This document shows positions 1-8,731 of a stretch of 64,000 nt of DNA, piece by piece. The DNA is from Solibacillus sp. FSL K6-1523 (lineage in GTDB: Bacteria > Bacillota > Bacilli > Bacillales_A > Planococcaceae), in contig NZ_JBBOSU010000001.1 of NCBI RefSeq assembly GCF_038005225.1, positions 3,933,501-3,997,500 on the forward strand, given 5' to 3'. The stretch's first letter is position 1, and each line of letters starts with the position of its first letter. The translations under genes and the position numbers were made by a program. The notes under the pieces were generated by a model that was given only the letters and a program-made list of their open reading frames with translations, did not search any database and was not told the DNA's origin.

Positions 1-1031
1 CCATCAGCCCCGTAAGTAGCAGGAAGTATAGAGCCGACTTTCATATACCAATCGGATAACACAGCTCGTGGGACGAGTACGCCAGATGTTACAAGCTGTA
101 GCGACAACGCCAAAATATTGAAAACCATGCCGGCATTGCCGAACAACACAACAAAAACTTGTGCAAAAGATAAGAAAGCCCAAAATAAAATGAACTGGAA
201 TAGATAGAGTGTTGGAATGCTTAATTGACTTGTGATGTGAAAGGCAGTCATTAACCCAATCGTCAACAAAGGGAGTAATAATGCGACCCCAACCTGAATG
301 ATTTGTCTACCTATGAAGATATTCCATTTTGAAATTGTTTCCTGAATGGATTGGGTAGCTAATTCCAGTTGCATAATCATCACCATTGCCCCAACAAAAG
401 ACGATAGAATAATCATCAATGGGACAAAATTTGCTGCAAAACCATCTACTTCATTGGTTTTCTTAATGGAGCTAGACAGTGGATGACTATCTAAGGAGTC
501 TAACAAAAATAGCACTGCATCTTCCACTATTAAAGCTGATTCCTCCGATAAAGGAAGCTGTTGTATGAATTGAGAACGTGCTTCATTGATTTGAACAGGA
601 TAGAATTGTTGATTCATTTGATTAGTTAGCTGGACAGCGGTGTTTTCCATCATTGTTTTCACTAGAGTTGCATTTGATTGGTTAATCCAATAGACGATCT
701 GTGCTTGTTCTCCTGATGCAAGCGATGTTGTTACGGATGAAGGTATTTGAATAATCATGTCAATTTGTCGCTCATCCATAATCGATTTTGCATTTTCAAT
801 TGATGTGTATGATTGAATTTGAAAAGGAAGCTGGTTTTCCAGTTGGTTTGTAATTTCGATTCCCAATTGTTCATCCTCATTAACAAGACCGATCTTCAAT
901 TGGTCCATACGATCATTAACTCCATCATAAGCAGTCATCCATACGCTGAAAAAAATAACTTGAAAAGCAATCGCAGCTGCAATCCCGATATACGTCTCTC
1001 GAATGTGAAACAATGCTTTTAAAGATTTCAT
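1..1031 (-). CDS. ABC-2 type / YhgE-Pip-like membrane permease, 3' end outside window
   Basis: About 343 codons are open from an ATG at 1031 (preceded by AGGAGG) to the window edge with no stop. The protein starts with a short cytoplasmic stretch and a membrane helix (about residues 14-36), followed by a hydrophilic extracytoplasmic domain to about residue 200. Several membrane helices then follow, and the last visible residues (LPATYGAD) resemble the conserved end of ABC-2/YhgE-type export permeases. An ATPase partner is not in the window. The gene sits downstream of a TetR gene in the same direction, and both have the same 18-bp operator in front of them, so it is probably the repressor's target. 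The substrate cannot be told; drug or lipid export is the usual role of such pairs. Confidence 0.8.
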   Translation of the reverse strand, partial: MKSLKALFHIRETYIGIAAAIAFQVIFFSVWMTAYDGVNDRMDQLKIGLVNEDEQLGIEITNQLENQLPFQIQSYTSIENAKSIMDERQIDMIIQIPSSVTTSLASGEQAQIVYWINQSNATLVKTMMENTAVQLTNQMNQQFYPVQINEARSQFIQQLPLSEESALIVEDAVLFLLDSLDSHPLSSSIKKTNEVDGFAANFVPLMIILSSFVGAMVMIMQLELATQSIQETISKWNIFIGRQIIQVGVALLLPLLTIGLMTAFHITSQLSIPTLYLFQFILFWAFLSFAQVFVVLFGNAGMVFNILALSLQLVTSGVLVPRAVLSDWYMKVGSILPATYGAD

Positions 1032-1047
1032 CTAAACCCCTCCTGAG

Positions 1048-1065
1048 TGTAAGTACTTACTTGCA
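1048..1065. promoter_or_regulatory. Putative TetR operator in front of the permease gene
   Basis: TGTAAGTACTTACTTGCA contains the perfect 12-bp palindrome GTAAGTACTTAC. It lies 17 bp upstream of the permease start codon and differs by one base from the site in front of the tetR gene at 1691-1708. Two near-identical palindromes in front of the two genes of one small regulon are best read as binding sites of the encoded TetR protein (inference). Confidence 0.75.
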
Positions 1066-1077
1066 TATATAATAAAA

Positions 1078-1109
1078 TTTTTTCTAGGGAGTTAGACCCC
1101 TAGAAAAAA
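1078..1109 (-). terminator. Intrinsic terminator overlapping the tetR stop codon
   Basis: The 12-bp stem TTTTTTCTAGGG / CCCTAGAAAAAA has an 8-nt loop and is followed on the minus strand by a T-rich run. The TAG stop of the tetR gene lies inside the stem. It would separate tetR from the permease, which therefore has its own promoter. Confidence 0.7.
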
Positions 1110-1665
1110 TTGAGATGGACGTTTTAAAAATGTCCTCTGTTGAAATTTTCGTAACACTTGAACCAAGTCGCGCGCGTGATATAAAATGTCCAAAATTTAA
1201 ATGGATGAATGTCATAGCGATAGCTTCAATATCAACATCCGTCAACTTCCCTCTTTTCTCCATTTCACAAAAATACGCGACCAATTCTTGTTTGATGAAT
1301 AAAGGTATTTTGGCAACTTCTTGATCAATTTCAGGAAAAGCGCCTGCTTCTTTGAAAGAAATAAGTACATACTCTTTAATGGAAAACATATAGTTTTGAT
1401 ACTGCGTTGAAAAATGATACAAGTCGTATTCTAAGTCCCAAGTTGCCTGTTCTTGAATGACTTTTTGTAACAGGGGCCCATAGGAGAATTTTTGAATAAC
1501 GGCATTGAGTATGCCACGTTTGTTTCCAAAGTTGCGGAAAATTGTTACTTCATTGACCCCAGCAAGATCAGCAATAGCTTTTGTGGTTGTCGCTTTATAC
1601 CCTTTTTTACTTACCAGTTCAATCGCTGCTTCTATAATACGTTCGGAAGTTGTTTCTTTCTCCAA
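1084..1665 (-). CDS. TetR/AcrR-family transcriptional regulator
   Basis: The 193-residue protein begins with a TetR-type helix-turn-helix: ERIIEAAIELVSKKG, then the recognition region around residues 26-47 (TKAIADLAGVNEVTIFRNF). A variable helical ligand domain of normal family length follows. TetR proteins are dimeric repressors released by small ligands. The promoter at 1708-1737 has a palindrome abutting its -10 box, which predicts autorepression. The downstream ABC-2 permease carries the same operator, so the likely job is control of that exporter. The inducer is unknown. Confidence 0.9.
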   Translation of the reverse strand: MEKETTSERIIEAAIELVSKKGYKATTTKAIADLAGVNEVTIFRNFGNKRGILNAVIQKFSYGPLLQKVIQEQATWDLEYDLYHFSTQYQNYMFSIKEYVLISFKEAGAFPEIDQEVAKIPLFIKQELVAYFCEMEKRGKLTDVDIEAIAMTFIHLNFGHFISRARLGSSVTKISTEDIFKTSISIFSRGLTP

Positions 1666-1690
1666 TCTTTCATCACATCTCTCTTATACA

Positions 1691-1708
1691 TGTAAGTAAT
1701 TACTTGCA
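1691..1708. promoter_or_regulatory. Putative TetR operator in the tetR promoter
   Basis: TGTAAGTAATTACTTGCA is palindromic except for one base pair, with AAGTAATTACTT perfect. It begins at the edge of the -10 box of the tetR promoter and is 17/18 identical to the operator at 1048-1065. Confidence 0.75.
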
Positions 1709-1737
1709 TTATATGATGGGGGCAAATGAATTGTCAA
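1708..1737 (-). promoter_or_regulatory. SigA promoter of the tetR gene
   Basis: On the minus strand TTGACA (1732-1737) and TATAAT (1708-1713) are separated by 18 bp. Both hexamers match the vegetative consensus exactly. The operator overlaps the downstream edge of the -10 box. Confidence 0.8.
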
Positions 1738-1782
1738 TCTGTTTTTTGTTTTCTGCATGTTAGTCGTTTGGTCGGAGTTAGA

Positions 1783-1952
1783 GAAACAACCTGCACCAGA
1801 TGTAGAATCAATACAGTTAATAGAATACAATTCATAAGTCTCAAACAAAAAGCTGTGCCTGAAATTCCAATAATAATCGGATTTTCGGCACAGCTATTTT
1901 ACTAATTAATAAATCAAACTGCCCCCAACTATGCCGCGCTTAACAATTCACA
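1783..1952 (-). repeat. Direct repeat DR1: decayed copy of the rlmD 3' end and terminator
   Basis: On the plus strand this reads AACAACCTGCACCA, a terminator hairpin, an AAATCAAACT stretch and CGCTTAACAA. These elements occur in the same order and orientation at 8732-8890, where they are the true 3' end and downstream region of rlmD. The coding part is short and no longer readable. Together with DR2 and DR3 it bounds inserted modules. Confidence 0.6.
1847..1900. terminator. Bidirectional terminator in DR1
   Basis: The stem AGCTGTGCC / GGCACAGCT (1851-1859, 1887-1895) is extended by GAAA/TTTC after one bulged base. It is flanked by AAAA on the left and TTTT on the right. It serves the sigma/anti-sigma operon. 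The same hairpin type recurs at 6203-6244 and 8786-8835. Confidence 0.7.
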
Positions 1953-1964
1953 AAACAAACGAGG

Positions 1965-2993
1965 TCATTCATTATTTTTATTTAAAGGAATTACCAATTC
2001 TAATTCCTTAATTTCTTCCAAATAACCTTCACTATTTCGACGACCTGGTTTAAGTGTAAATGATTCAGGTATCGTATCTAATGGAGGCAATGTGAGGATA
2101 TTCTGATGACCGTAATTCCCTGGCACCACACCAGTTTGTAACGTCAATCCTTCATACTTTTGTCCAGAGTCATCTAGTACATACATTTCAAACCACGGCC
2201 ATGTATCATTTGCATTCATTTCAACAGGATAATCAACACTTAAATCAATTCTTGTTGTGAGAGGACTAAATGTCACTTTTTCTGCTGTTATCGTATACAC
2301 TTCATCCAATGTTTGTGCAGATACTTGTGGTGAGAACTCAAAGATTTCGCCTGCTACTTTTTCAAGCGGAAAAGCTACCTCCCACTCCCCCTCAAAGCCA
2401 AATAAATTTTCTCCGTGGACCGCAACTTCAATTTCATCGCCGTATTCATCGTAATTAACAAATGTATATTCATGATGCTCAATAATTGTATTCGGGTTTA
2501 TATCGTCTTGCCCCGTTCCACCATTTGATACCTCAATGGGTTGTCCATTGATTGTTAAAGAAGAAAAACCAACTTTTTCATCTTGCAACGAAAGTACTTT
2601 TTCACCTGTATAAACAACGGATACCATTAAGTGAGTACCATCATAGGCTGCTTCTTTTACGGTCATCGTTAAACCGTTTTGACTATCTTGTTTATCAATT
2701 ATTGTTGCGAGTTGATTACGTTCAATTTTATTAAAAGCAATATCTCTAAAGTCTTTATAAATTGGACCAATTAGTGGAATATTGGATAACGCTCCCGCCA
2801 TACCTGTGGAAACAAATCCAGAGCCAAGCAAAGAAACACATAACCCACATGCAACTAACAATGAACGTTTTGTTTTACTTCCAACTCTTCTTTTTTTCTT
2901 GGCATGAGATATAGCTATTTTCTCTCTTTCCTTTAACTTTTCGATAGGGACATTTATATTGTCGATTGAATTACTGAATTTGTCTTTATTCAT
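1965..2993 (-). CDS. DUF4179-type membrane anti-sigma factor
   Basis: This 342-residue protein has a basic, charged N-terminus of about 44 residues and one membrane helix (about 45-70, SLLVACGLCVSLLGSG). A large extracellular domain follows, with the LSNIPLIGPIYKDF start typical of DUF4179 proteins. Its start overlaps the stop of the upstream sigma gene by ATGA, so translation is coupled. Members of this family encoded after an ECF sigma gene act as its membrane-bound anti-sigma factor: the cytoplasmic end holds the sigma factor and the outer domain senses an unknown signal. No zinc-binding HxxxCxxC motif is present, unlike the second anti-sigma gene in this window. Confidence 0.8.
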   Translation of the reverse strand: MNKDKFSNSIDNINVPIEKLKEREKIAISHAKKKRRVGSKTKRSLLVACGLCVSLLGSGFVSTGMAGALSNIPLIGPIYKDFRDIAFNKIERNQLATIIDKQDSQNGLTMTVKEAAYDGTHLMVSVVYTGEKVLSLQDEKVGFSSLTINGQPIEVSNGGTGQDDINPNTIIEHHEYTFVNYDEYGDEIEVAVHGENLFGFEGEWEVAFPLEKVAGEIFEFSPQVSAQTLDEVYTITAEKVTFSPLTTRIDLSVDYPVEMNANDTWPWFEMYVLDDSGQKYEGLTLQTGVVPGNYGHQNILTLPPLDTIPESFTLKPGRRNSEGYLEEIKELELVIPLNKNNE

Positions 2994-3520
2994 AAGAGAT
3001 AGTCCTCCTTTAAAATGGGCCTTAGCTCCTTTTTCGCTCTACTTAAATGGGATTTGACCGTTCCCTCGGGAGAATTCATGATTGTGGCAATTTCCTTAAT
3101 AGACAAATCATGATAGTACCTCAATAAAATAATGGTTTTTGCGGTTGGATTTAAGAAATTTAGGGCTTCTGATAGGTCCATTGAATGCAATATAAAATCA
3201 TCATTTTCAGGTGCAATTAATGCAGCAAATATTTTCTCATCATCTGTAGAAAAATGGCGAGACTCTTTTCGAATAAAATCAATCGCTTTAAAAACTAAAA
3301 TTTTTGTAATCCAACTAACAAAGCTTTCAGATTTTTTTAACGTCTTTATTGAAATTAAAGCTGTATAAATTGTTTCTTGATAAATATCAAGCGCGTCCTG
3401 TTCATTTCTAACATATGCATAGGCTGTCCGATACAACTTTTGTCGAACTGAACTAATCAGTTGTTCAAATGCTTCATCTTCCCCCTTTTTAGCTTTGTGT
3501 ACTAATTTTGCGATATCCAT
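2990..3520 (-). CDS. ECF-type RNA polymerase sigma factor
   Basis: The 176-residue protein contains sigma region 2 (about 25-90, with DALDIYQETIYTALISIKTL and SFVSWITKIL) and region 4 (about 115-170, LRYYHDLSIKEIATIMNSPEGTVKSHLSRAKKEL). I chose ATG 3520 because GGAGAGGAG lies just upstream and the family starts there; the reading frame is open further upstream to 3766, but that part has no sigma similarity. The gene is coupled by ATGA overlap to the DUF4179 anti-sigma gene. The regulon is unknown. A SigI-, SigV- or SigX-type envelope-stress role is possible but not shown. Confidence 0.85.
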   Translation of the reverse strand: MDIAKLVHKAKKGEDEAFEQLISSVRQKLYRTAYAYVRNEQDALDIYQETIYTALISIKTLKKSESFVSWITKILVFKAIDFIRKESRHFSTDDEKIFAALIAPENDDFILHSMDLSEALNFLNPTAKTIILLRYYHDLSIKEIATIMNSPEGTVKSHLSRAKKELRPILKEDYLL

Positions 3521-3769
3521 TTCGGCTCTCCTCTCCGTTACACAATAAAGTCGAACGAGGAAGTACATTGGTTGCAAAATAATTAAATAGGCAACATTAT
3601 TACTTCTATGTATTCTTAAAGTGCATAGTTGGAATATGTAAAACAACTTGTAACGGGTACCAATACATTTTTCTATCCAACTAAAAAAGCCCCATGCAAT
3701 TCTACATAGGACTTCAACTTCACTTATTGTATTTTTATTATCAGAGTTATTTGTGCACCGGTGCATGTT

Positions 3770-4327
3770 TTATTCTACGCCTTTTAAAAATATTTGAGAA
3801 AAACGCTCCATAAGCTCCATTCTCTTTTTGATATCTGTTTTATTAGTAAAGGTAATAATTCCATTGATCGTTGTCGCAGCAATTTGACTAACAGATTCTA
3901 CATCTTCAATAGCCCATTCATTTTCTCTATTTCCCGCACTAAATATCTCATAGTAAGTATTTACATATTGTTGTTCAAGCTCGTTTATTTTTTCTTCGCT
4001 ATGTTTTGATTCGTGTTCTCCAGTGTAAAATTCCATTATTGCCGTTTGCAGCGGATAATAGAACTCCGTTTTCAAGGATAATTCGTTATATAGATAAAAT
4101 TTTTCTCTATTGCTCTGGCACTTTTTCTCTTCTTCGCGCCATTTTGCATACCATTGTGCATCTTCATTATTTAGAATTTCCAAAAAGAGATTTTCTTTTG
4201 TTTTAAAATGATGATATAAATTCCCTTTACTACTGCCAGAATACTTCACAATATCCCCAGTTGTAGTAGCATTATAGCCATTTTTAATAAATAGTTCTTT
4301 TGCTGCCTTTAATATCTTTTCTCTCAA
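3770..4327 (-). CDS. TetR-family (QacR-like) repressor of the divergent MFS exporter
   Basis: The product begins [26 protein letters not shown] and has a helix-turn-helix ending at [16 protein letters not shown], followed by a helical ligand domain of normal length (185 residues). I prefer the TTG at 4327 because AGGAG sits 8 nt upstream. The ATG at 4363 gives 12 more residues but has no ribosome binding site. It is divergent from a QacA/SmvA-like exporter, and the intergenic region carries a QacR-like inverted repeat. This is the usual layout of a multidrug efflux gene under a drug-responsive repressor. A perfect palindrome TGCACCGGTGCA follows its stop (3754-3765) and is unexplained. Confidence 0.85.
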   Translation of the reverse strand: MREKILKAAKELFIKNGYNATTTGDIVKYSGSSKGNLYHHFKTKENLFLEILNNEDAQWYAKWREEEKKCQSNREKFYLYNELSLKTEFYYPLQTAIMEFYTGEHESKHSEEKINELEQQYVNTYYEIFSAGNRENEWAIEDVESVSQIAATTINGIITFTNKTDIKKRMELMERFSQIFLKGVE

Positions 4328-4479
4328 CTTTTTCACTCCTACTATGAAGAAATTATCATCCATTATAACATATACAATTACGTTTTCATTTTTATGGTTT
4401 ATCCTCCTTCCATTCTTCTATTTGCCCCAAAAATATTTGTATCATTAACTTGAAAAATTAAATATTATAAGTTACACTC

Positions 4480-4514
4480 CTTTTATAGACCGTACAGTCG
4501 GTTTGTTATAAAAG
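4480..4514. promoter_or_regulatory. QacR-like operator between tetR and MFS genes
   Basis: Outer arms CTTTTATA (4480-4487) and TATAAAAG (4507-4514) flank inner arms GACCG and CGGTTT. This is the same architecture as the staphylococcal qacA operator (ATAGACCG...CGGTCTAT), quoted from memory. It lies 24-58 bp before the MFS start codon, where a repressor would block transcription. Confidence 0.6.
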
Positions 4515-4537
4515 CGTATCTAAGGAGGAAAAGTAAG

Positions 4538-6088
4538 ATGGCTTCATTTTTTTCGAAAACATCAGATATGATGACACCAAAGCAACGATGGACCGCTTTG
4601 ATTGTTCTTGCAGCTAGTTTATTCGTTGTAATGATGGATATGACGATTCTCATTATGGCTTTACCTGATCTTGTAAGAGATTTAAAGCCTAGCGCTACCG
4701 AGCAGTTATGGATTGTTGATATATATTCGCTCATTTTAGCTGGTTTTATTATTCCATTGAGTACTTTAGCTGATAGATGGGGGCGTAAAAAAGCTTTACT
4801 AACTGGGTTCACTCTATTCGGATTAGTATCTTTACTCATATTTTTTGCGGAAAGTGCATCCTATGTAATTGCTATTCGATTTCTTCTCGGAATTGCTGGT
4901 GCTCTAATTATGCCAACGACTCTTTCCATGATTCGTGTAATCTTTGAAAATCCTAAAGAAAGAGCAACAGCACTGGCTGTATGGTCGATTGTTTCTTCTG
5001 TGGGTGCTATATTTGGCCCAATTATTGGAGGGGCTTTACTTGAATATTTTTCATGGCATTCAGCCTTTTTAATTAATGTTCCATTCGCTATAATCGCTGT
5101 CATTGCTGGTCTATTTTTACTACCTGAGTCACGGGTATCCACTTCACAAGCTCATAGCTGGGATATACCGTCTACTTTTTTATCAGTCGCAGGTATGATT
5201 GCATTTGTTTGGAGTATTAAAGAATTCTCAAAAGAAGGGCTTTCTGAATTAACACCATGGATTGTTATTGTAGCTGCCTTCGTTATGCTTATATTATTTG
5301 TACGACGTAATTTATCGAGCTCTGACCCAATGCTTGATGTAAGGTTATTTAATAGTCGATCATTCTCAGCTGGTACGATTGCAGCATTCATGACTATGTT
5401 TGCAATGGCATCTGTCCTCTTATTAGTTGCCCAATGGTTACAGGTCGTTGAAGGACTTTCACCATTTAAAGCAGGGTTCTATCTGTTACCAATGGCATTA
5501 GGAGCAATGGTTTTCGCTCCATTAGCTCCATGGTTAGCCGCACGTCTAGGGGCAAAAATTGTACTACCAATTGGAATTGGAATTGCAGCTATCGGTATGT
5601 TCGTTATGTATTTCTTCGGACATCCGTTAACCTATCCAACTTTAGCTGTAGCACTAATATTAGTTGGAGCTGGTACTGCTTCTTTAGCGGTTGCTTCTGC
5701 TCTCATAATGTTGGAAACACCAACATCAAAAGCAGGGAATGCTGCTGCAATTGAAGAATCTATGTATGATCTTGGTAACGTGTTTGGAATCGCTGTTCTT
5801 GGGAGTCTTGCATCACTGCTTTATCGCTCCTATTTAGATATTACAGCATTTTCATCCGATGGAATTGTTGGTGAATTCGCGCAAATTGCTAACGAATCCG
5901 TTGTAGGTGCTGTTGAGGTAGCTAAAATAACGGGCTTTACTCAACTTGCTACAGAAGCTATAGCTGCGTTTAACGACTCTTTTGTAACAACAGCCTTAAT
6001 CGGTGGAATTATAATGATGATTGTAGCAGTTATTGTTTTCTTTTTAATTCCTAAATCGTTGGATATTACGAAGCAAAAAGATCACTAA
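4538..6088 (+). CDS. MFS multidrug efflux transporter, DHA2 (14-helix) family, QacA/SmvA-like
   Basis: This 516-residue hydrophobic protein has about 14 membrane helices. The acidic motif in helix 1 (VVMMDMTILIMALPDL) is typical of proton-coupled DHA2 drug exporters. Motif A is LADRWGRKKAL after helix 2, and motif C, the antiporter motif, is GAIFGPIIGGALLEYFSWHS in helix 5. A strong site (AAGGAGG) precedes ATG 4538. It probably exports cationic biocides or dyes by proton antiport. It is divergent from its TetR repressor and convergent with the urea transporter, sharing the terminator at 6203-6244. Confidence 0.9.
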   Translation: MASFFSKTSDMMTPKQRWTALIVLAASLFVVMMDMTILIMALPDLVRDLKPSATEQLWIVDIYSLILAGFIIPLSTLADRWGRKKALLTGFTLFGLVSLLIFFAESASYVIAIRFLLGIAGALIMPTTLSMIRVIFENPKERATALAVWSIVSSVGAIFGPIIGGALLEYFSWHSAFLINVPFAIIAVIAGLFLLPESRVSTSQAHSWDIPSTFLSVAGMIAFVWSIKEFSKEGLSELTPWIVIVAAFVMLILFVRRNLSSSDPMLDVRLFNSRSFSAGTIAAFMTMFAMASVLLLVAQWLQVVEGLSPFKAGFYLLPMALGAMVFAPLAPWLAARLGAKIVLPIGIGIAAIGMFVMYFFGHPLTYPTLAVALILVGAGTASLAVASALIMLETPTSKAGNAAAIEESMYDLGNVFGIAVLGSLASLLYRSYLDITAFSSDGIVGEFAQIANESVVGAVEVAKITGFTQLATEAIAAFNDSFVTTALIGGIIMMIVAVIVFFLIPKSLDITKQKDH

Positions 6089-6170
6089 TAATAATTATAT
6101 GTAACTAATAGGTATGTCTAGGGAATGAAGGCATTTAAATAATTCGCTCTGTTAAACTTCATTGTAATTA

Positions 6171-6360
6171 AACTTGCATCCAGTGCAAATACAACTAAAA
6201 AACTGTGTCGAAAATCTCAATGTTTAATCGGATTTTCGGCACAGCCCTTTTTTTTCGATTTATTAAATTAAATCATCCCCAACCAAGCACCGCTTCACAA
6301 TATATCGTCGCTATTATGTGGATGCGATCTATTAACCCCGTTTTCTGCATTTCTTCTTGC
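6171..6360 (-). repeat. Direct repeat DR2: degraded rlmD 3' end with terminator
   Basis: Plus-strand order is AACTTGCATCCA, terminator hairpin, ATTAAATCAT, CACCGCTTCACAAT, then a stretch still alignable to the last 30 or so rlmD codons (ATGTGGATGCGATCT versus ATGCGGGAACATATC). It matches 8819-8925, the genuine rlmD end, with small indels and stops in the old frame. It lies immediately downstream of the urea transporter gene, as DR1 lies downstream of the anti-sigma gene. Confidence 0.65.
6198..6252. terminator. Bidirectional terminator shared by MFS and urea transporter genes
   Basis: The 14-bp stem CTGTGTCGAAAATC / GATTTTCGGCACAG (6203-6216, 6231-6244) has one G-U pair. A-tracts lie left and a T-run right, so it works for both convergent genes. 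Confidence 0.85.
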
Positions 6361-6374
6361 ATGCTTAAATCAAA

Positions 6375-7307
6375 TTATAATTTCGGCAGTACTTTCCTTG
6401 CGCTAAGAAATATCCATGTGCTTAAGACAAAGGGCATGGTTAATGGAGGAAGACCAAAAGGCAGAAGCCATGTATGGAGACTAGCTGCAATTGGAACAGT
6501 CAAACATGCTGCAATAATTCCTGTAACATAAGAAAGTCGCTGTTTACTCGTATTAAATATAAGTGCTACTGCGATGGCAGTTAAAATACCATTATAGCCG
6601 TACAAACCAACGAATATTAATGAGCGTTCTGCTCCTAGTATTAAAGCGGTTAATAAAGCGGCTGCATTTCCTAAAAAAGCATAAAGACCAAGTCGCCAAC
6701 CAGCAATAAAAACGGCAATAAAAATCAAAAGCCCAGATATTGTATAATCGAGGAAAAATACTTGTCCGATTCCCGTAAAGATCCCTTCTGTCAAATTAAA
6801 TGGTCCTGTAATATCTAACTCCCACTGCCATAAGCTTTGAGGTACGAGTGCATTACTCGTATGGACTGCGCTTAATCGGTAAGATATGAGCAAGGTAAAC
6901 AAAGTTAATATAATAAAAGGAAATGTTAGAACCGGTATGTCCGTCTTTTTCATAACATGCATCAATGCGGCAGTTATGATGGCAGCAAGGAAGGCGCCGA
7001 TTAGACAGAAGATCCAATGGAATGGACCAGTTAGAAACAAGTACAGTGCCATACCTGTAAGCACAGAGTTAAAACCAAATAATCCTTGATTAATAATCTC
7101 TTTATCGGCACCGCCCAATTTCCCTAGTAATGTACCAATCATTGCCGATAATATAGCAATAACTCCTAAAGAAAAGGAAGAGATCATAATAGCAAGCAGA
7201 ATAATAGCTCCAGTAATGGAGTTTTCTATCAAAATAACTTGTGAGATACCTTTCAGTGATACTTTCATAAAGTGAAATGCCCGATTGATGAATGAATTAT
7301 TTTTCAA
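6375..7307 (-). CDS. Urea transporter (UT family)
   Basis: The protein of about 310 residues is very hydrophobic and contains two related half-repeats, each with the UT-family core: LFGFNSVLTGMALYLF near residue 80 and LYGYNGILTAIAVALIF near residue 225. These asparagine-containing turns line the urea channel in known UT proteins. I chose TTG 7307, which has GGAGGAGGG 8 nt upstream; another TTG at 7325 lies before the ribosome site. The protein would let urea cross the membrane as a nitrogen source. No urease genes are in the window. It lies in the module between DR2 and DR3. Confidence 0.85.
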   Translation of the reverse strand: MKNNSFINRAFHFMKVSLKGISQVILIENSITGAIILLAIMISSFSLGVIAILSAMIGTLLGKLGGADKEIINQGLFGFNSVLTGMALYLFLTGPFHWIFCLIGAFLAAIITAALMHVMKKTDIPVLTFPFIILTLFTLLISYRLSAVHTSNALVPQSLWQWELDITGPFNLTEGIFTGIGQVFFLDYTISGLLIFIAVFIAGWRLGLYAFLGNAAALLTALILGAERSLIFVGLYGYNGILTAIAVALIFNTSKQRLSYVTGIIAACLTVPIAASLHTWLLPFGLPPLTMPFVLSTWIFLSARKVLPKL

Positions 7308-7699
7308 CGTATGTCCCTCCTCCAATTGTCCTTCCGTTTCGTTATAAATTTAACGAAAAGTAAATCGTCTATTGAATGCTTATCCACATAAATGGATATT
7401 CCCTTAAATTGAAAAGAAAATCTAGTCATTTTATTTAAAGCTACTGTCTTTATTATTAATTGGATTTTCTTATAGCACTATTAATTATTAAATGACCCCT
7501 ACCTTTTCACCTCCCATACCCCCTTTGTATTTCTGACTATTCTAACAACTATAAGGTTCATCCCTACCTACTTGTACTTCATTTACAATTGTTTTTGTAT
7601 TTTCAACGTGTACACCCAATTATCTTTGAATATCTAAAATATCCTCTAATTTTGTTAATCGATAAATTTTATGTACCTTGTTAAATATTGCAGAATTAG
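7308..7699. other. AT-rich intergenic region, no intact gene
   Basis: No convincing promoter or hairpin was seen. On the minus strand at about 7624-7692, 23 codons ending in a stop (NKVHKIYRLTKLEDILDI) resemble the C-terminus of a STAS-type anti-anti-sigma protein. This may be a remnant but is too short to call. Confidence 0.4.
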
Positions 7700-8212
7700 T
7701 TATCTTCTTGAAGCTGATTTAGACATATATTCAAGAGTACAACCTTTTGTCAATATTTTTTTTTTCAAAGCAGGCAATATCACCTCCAAATACTCCTGCC
7801 AATAATCGTTATCTCCTTCTATATCTTGAAGCCAATAATACATTAACAATATTTCGAATTCCTGTTTCCTGCCTTTAGTAAAAGACTTTTTCGGCATCTT
7901 TCTATACAAGGAATCGAGATTAAAAAGATTGCTTTTTTGCTTGTAATTATAATCGTACTTTCTCCAGCTATGATTACTTTTCTTTCTATGAGTTGCTGGC
8001 CAAGTATCTTCATTATCAAAAAAGTGGTGTATCCAACTATAAGCAAATGCAAGTAGATTAACCTGATGCTTTTCCCACGTTGTATCAATCCAATCAGTAA
8101 TTTCTTCTGATATTGATGAATGTTCAATATTAAAATTTTTCTTACTCTCTACTTTGTGATAATCCCTTATTAAAAGAAATAGCATTTCGGTCTGGTCCTT
8201 AAGAAACGGCAA
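7700..8212 (-). pseudogene. Unknown protein, C-terminal part of an ORF split by a stop
   Basis: This 170-codon open frame is rich in aromatic and charged residues (for example EITDWIDTTWEKHQ and LLMYYWLQDIEGDNDYW) and has no motif I recognise. Its only candidate start is a TTG without a ribosome site. It is in the same frame as the ORF at 8228-8590, and a single TAA at 8228-8230 separates them. Reading through would give one protein of about 297 residues. I therefore regard the two pieces as one gene interrupted by a nonsense mutation. Function unknown. Confidence 0.6.
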
Positions 8213-8227
8213 CTTTTTAATGAGTTG

Positions 8228-8590
8228 TTAATAGCAATCATATGAAGCATTTCTAAATTCACTTTCAGCATTGTACAGAAAGAAAAACTCATTCTTCTTC
8301 ATAATTGTTCCAACATGTTTGTGTATTTGTTTCCCACATTCATTATAAATACCAACAGCCCATTCTCTAACCTCAGGCTCATACTCCTTAAGCTGCTTAC
8401 AATATTTCTCTAGCTTTTCATTATGCAATATCGTTTTTTCTTCAGCTTCCGTGATATTCAGATAGTTAGTGAAATACTCAAATATATAATCAACGCAAAT
8501 TTTCATGTTTTGAGTACGTGCATCAATATCAAATTCGTTGAGCTTATCTTCCTTTTTCCTTCGAGAGATATAATCCTCTATACTTAGCAT
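8228..8590 (-). pseudogene. Unknown protein, N-terminal part of the split ORF
   Basis: This 120-codon frame starts MLSIEDYISRRKKEDKLNEF and is mostly helical and charged. It ends NASYDCY then TAA, after which the same frame continues for 175 codons. No family was recognised. ATG 8590 is preceded by TGAGGAGTGAGG, a good ribosome site, so this is the true 5' end. It is the first gene of the module inserted next to rlmD. Confidence 0.6.
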
Positions 8591-8731
8591 TCAAGCCTCA
8601 CTCCTCATAATTTAATTTCGCTATTTTTATAGTTGAATTTTTAAAATTCATTATATCGTTAATTCAATAACTTCAACGTCAAAATATTTAATCCTTTTCA
8701 GAACAGCAAAAAAAACGAAATTTCACCATCG

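Noticed and set aside
3754..3765. Perfect palindrome TGCACCGGTGCA after the QacR-like gene
   Set aside because: A single 12-bp palindrome without a second copy, promoter or T-run; could be chance.
6205..6531. 108-codon plus-strand ORF
   Set aside because: It crosses the DR2 terminator and the 3' end of the urea transporter gene in antisense.
7624..7692. Possible STAS-domain C-terminal remnant
   Set aside because: Only 23 codons with weak likeness; too short to call a pseudogene.
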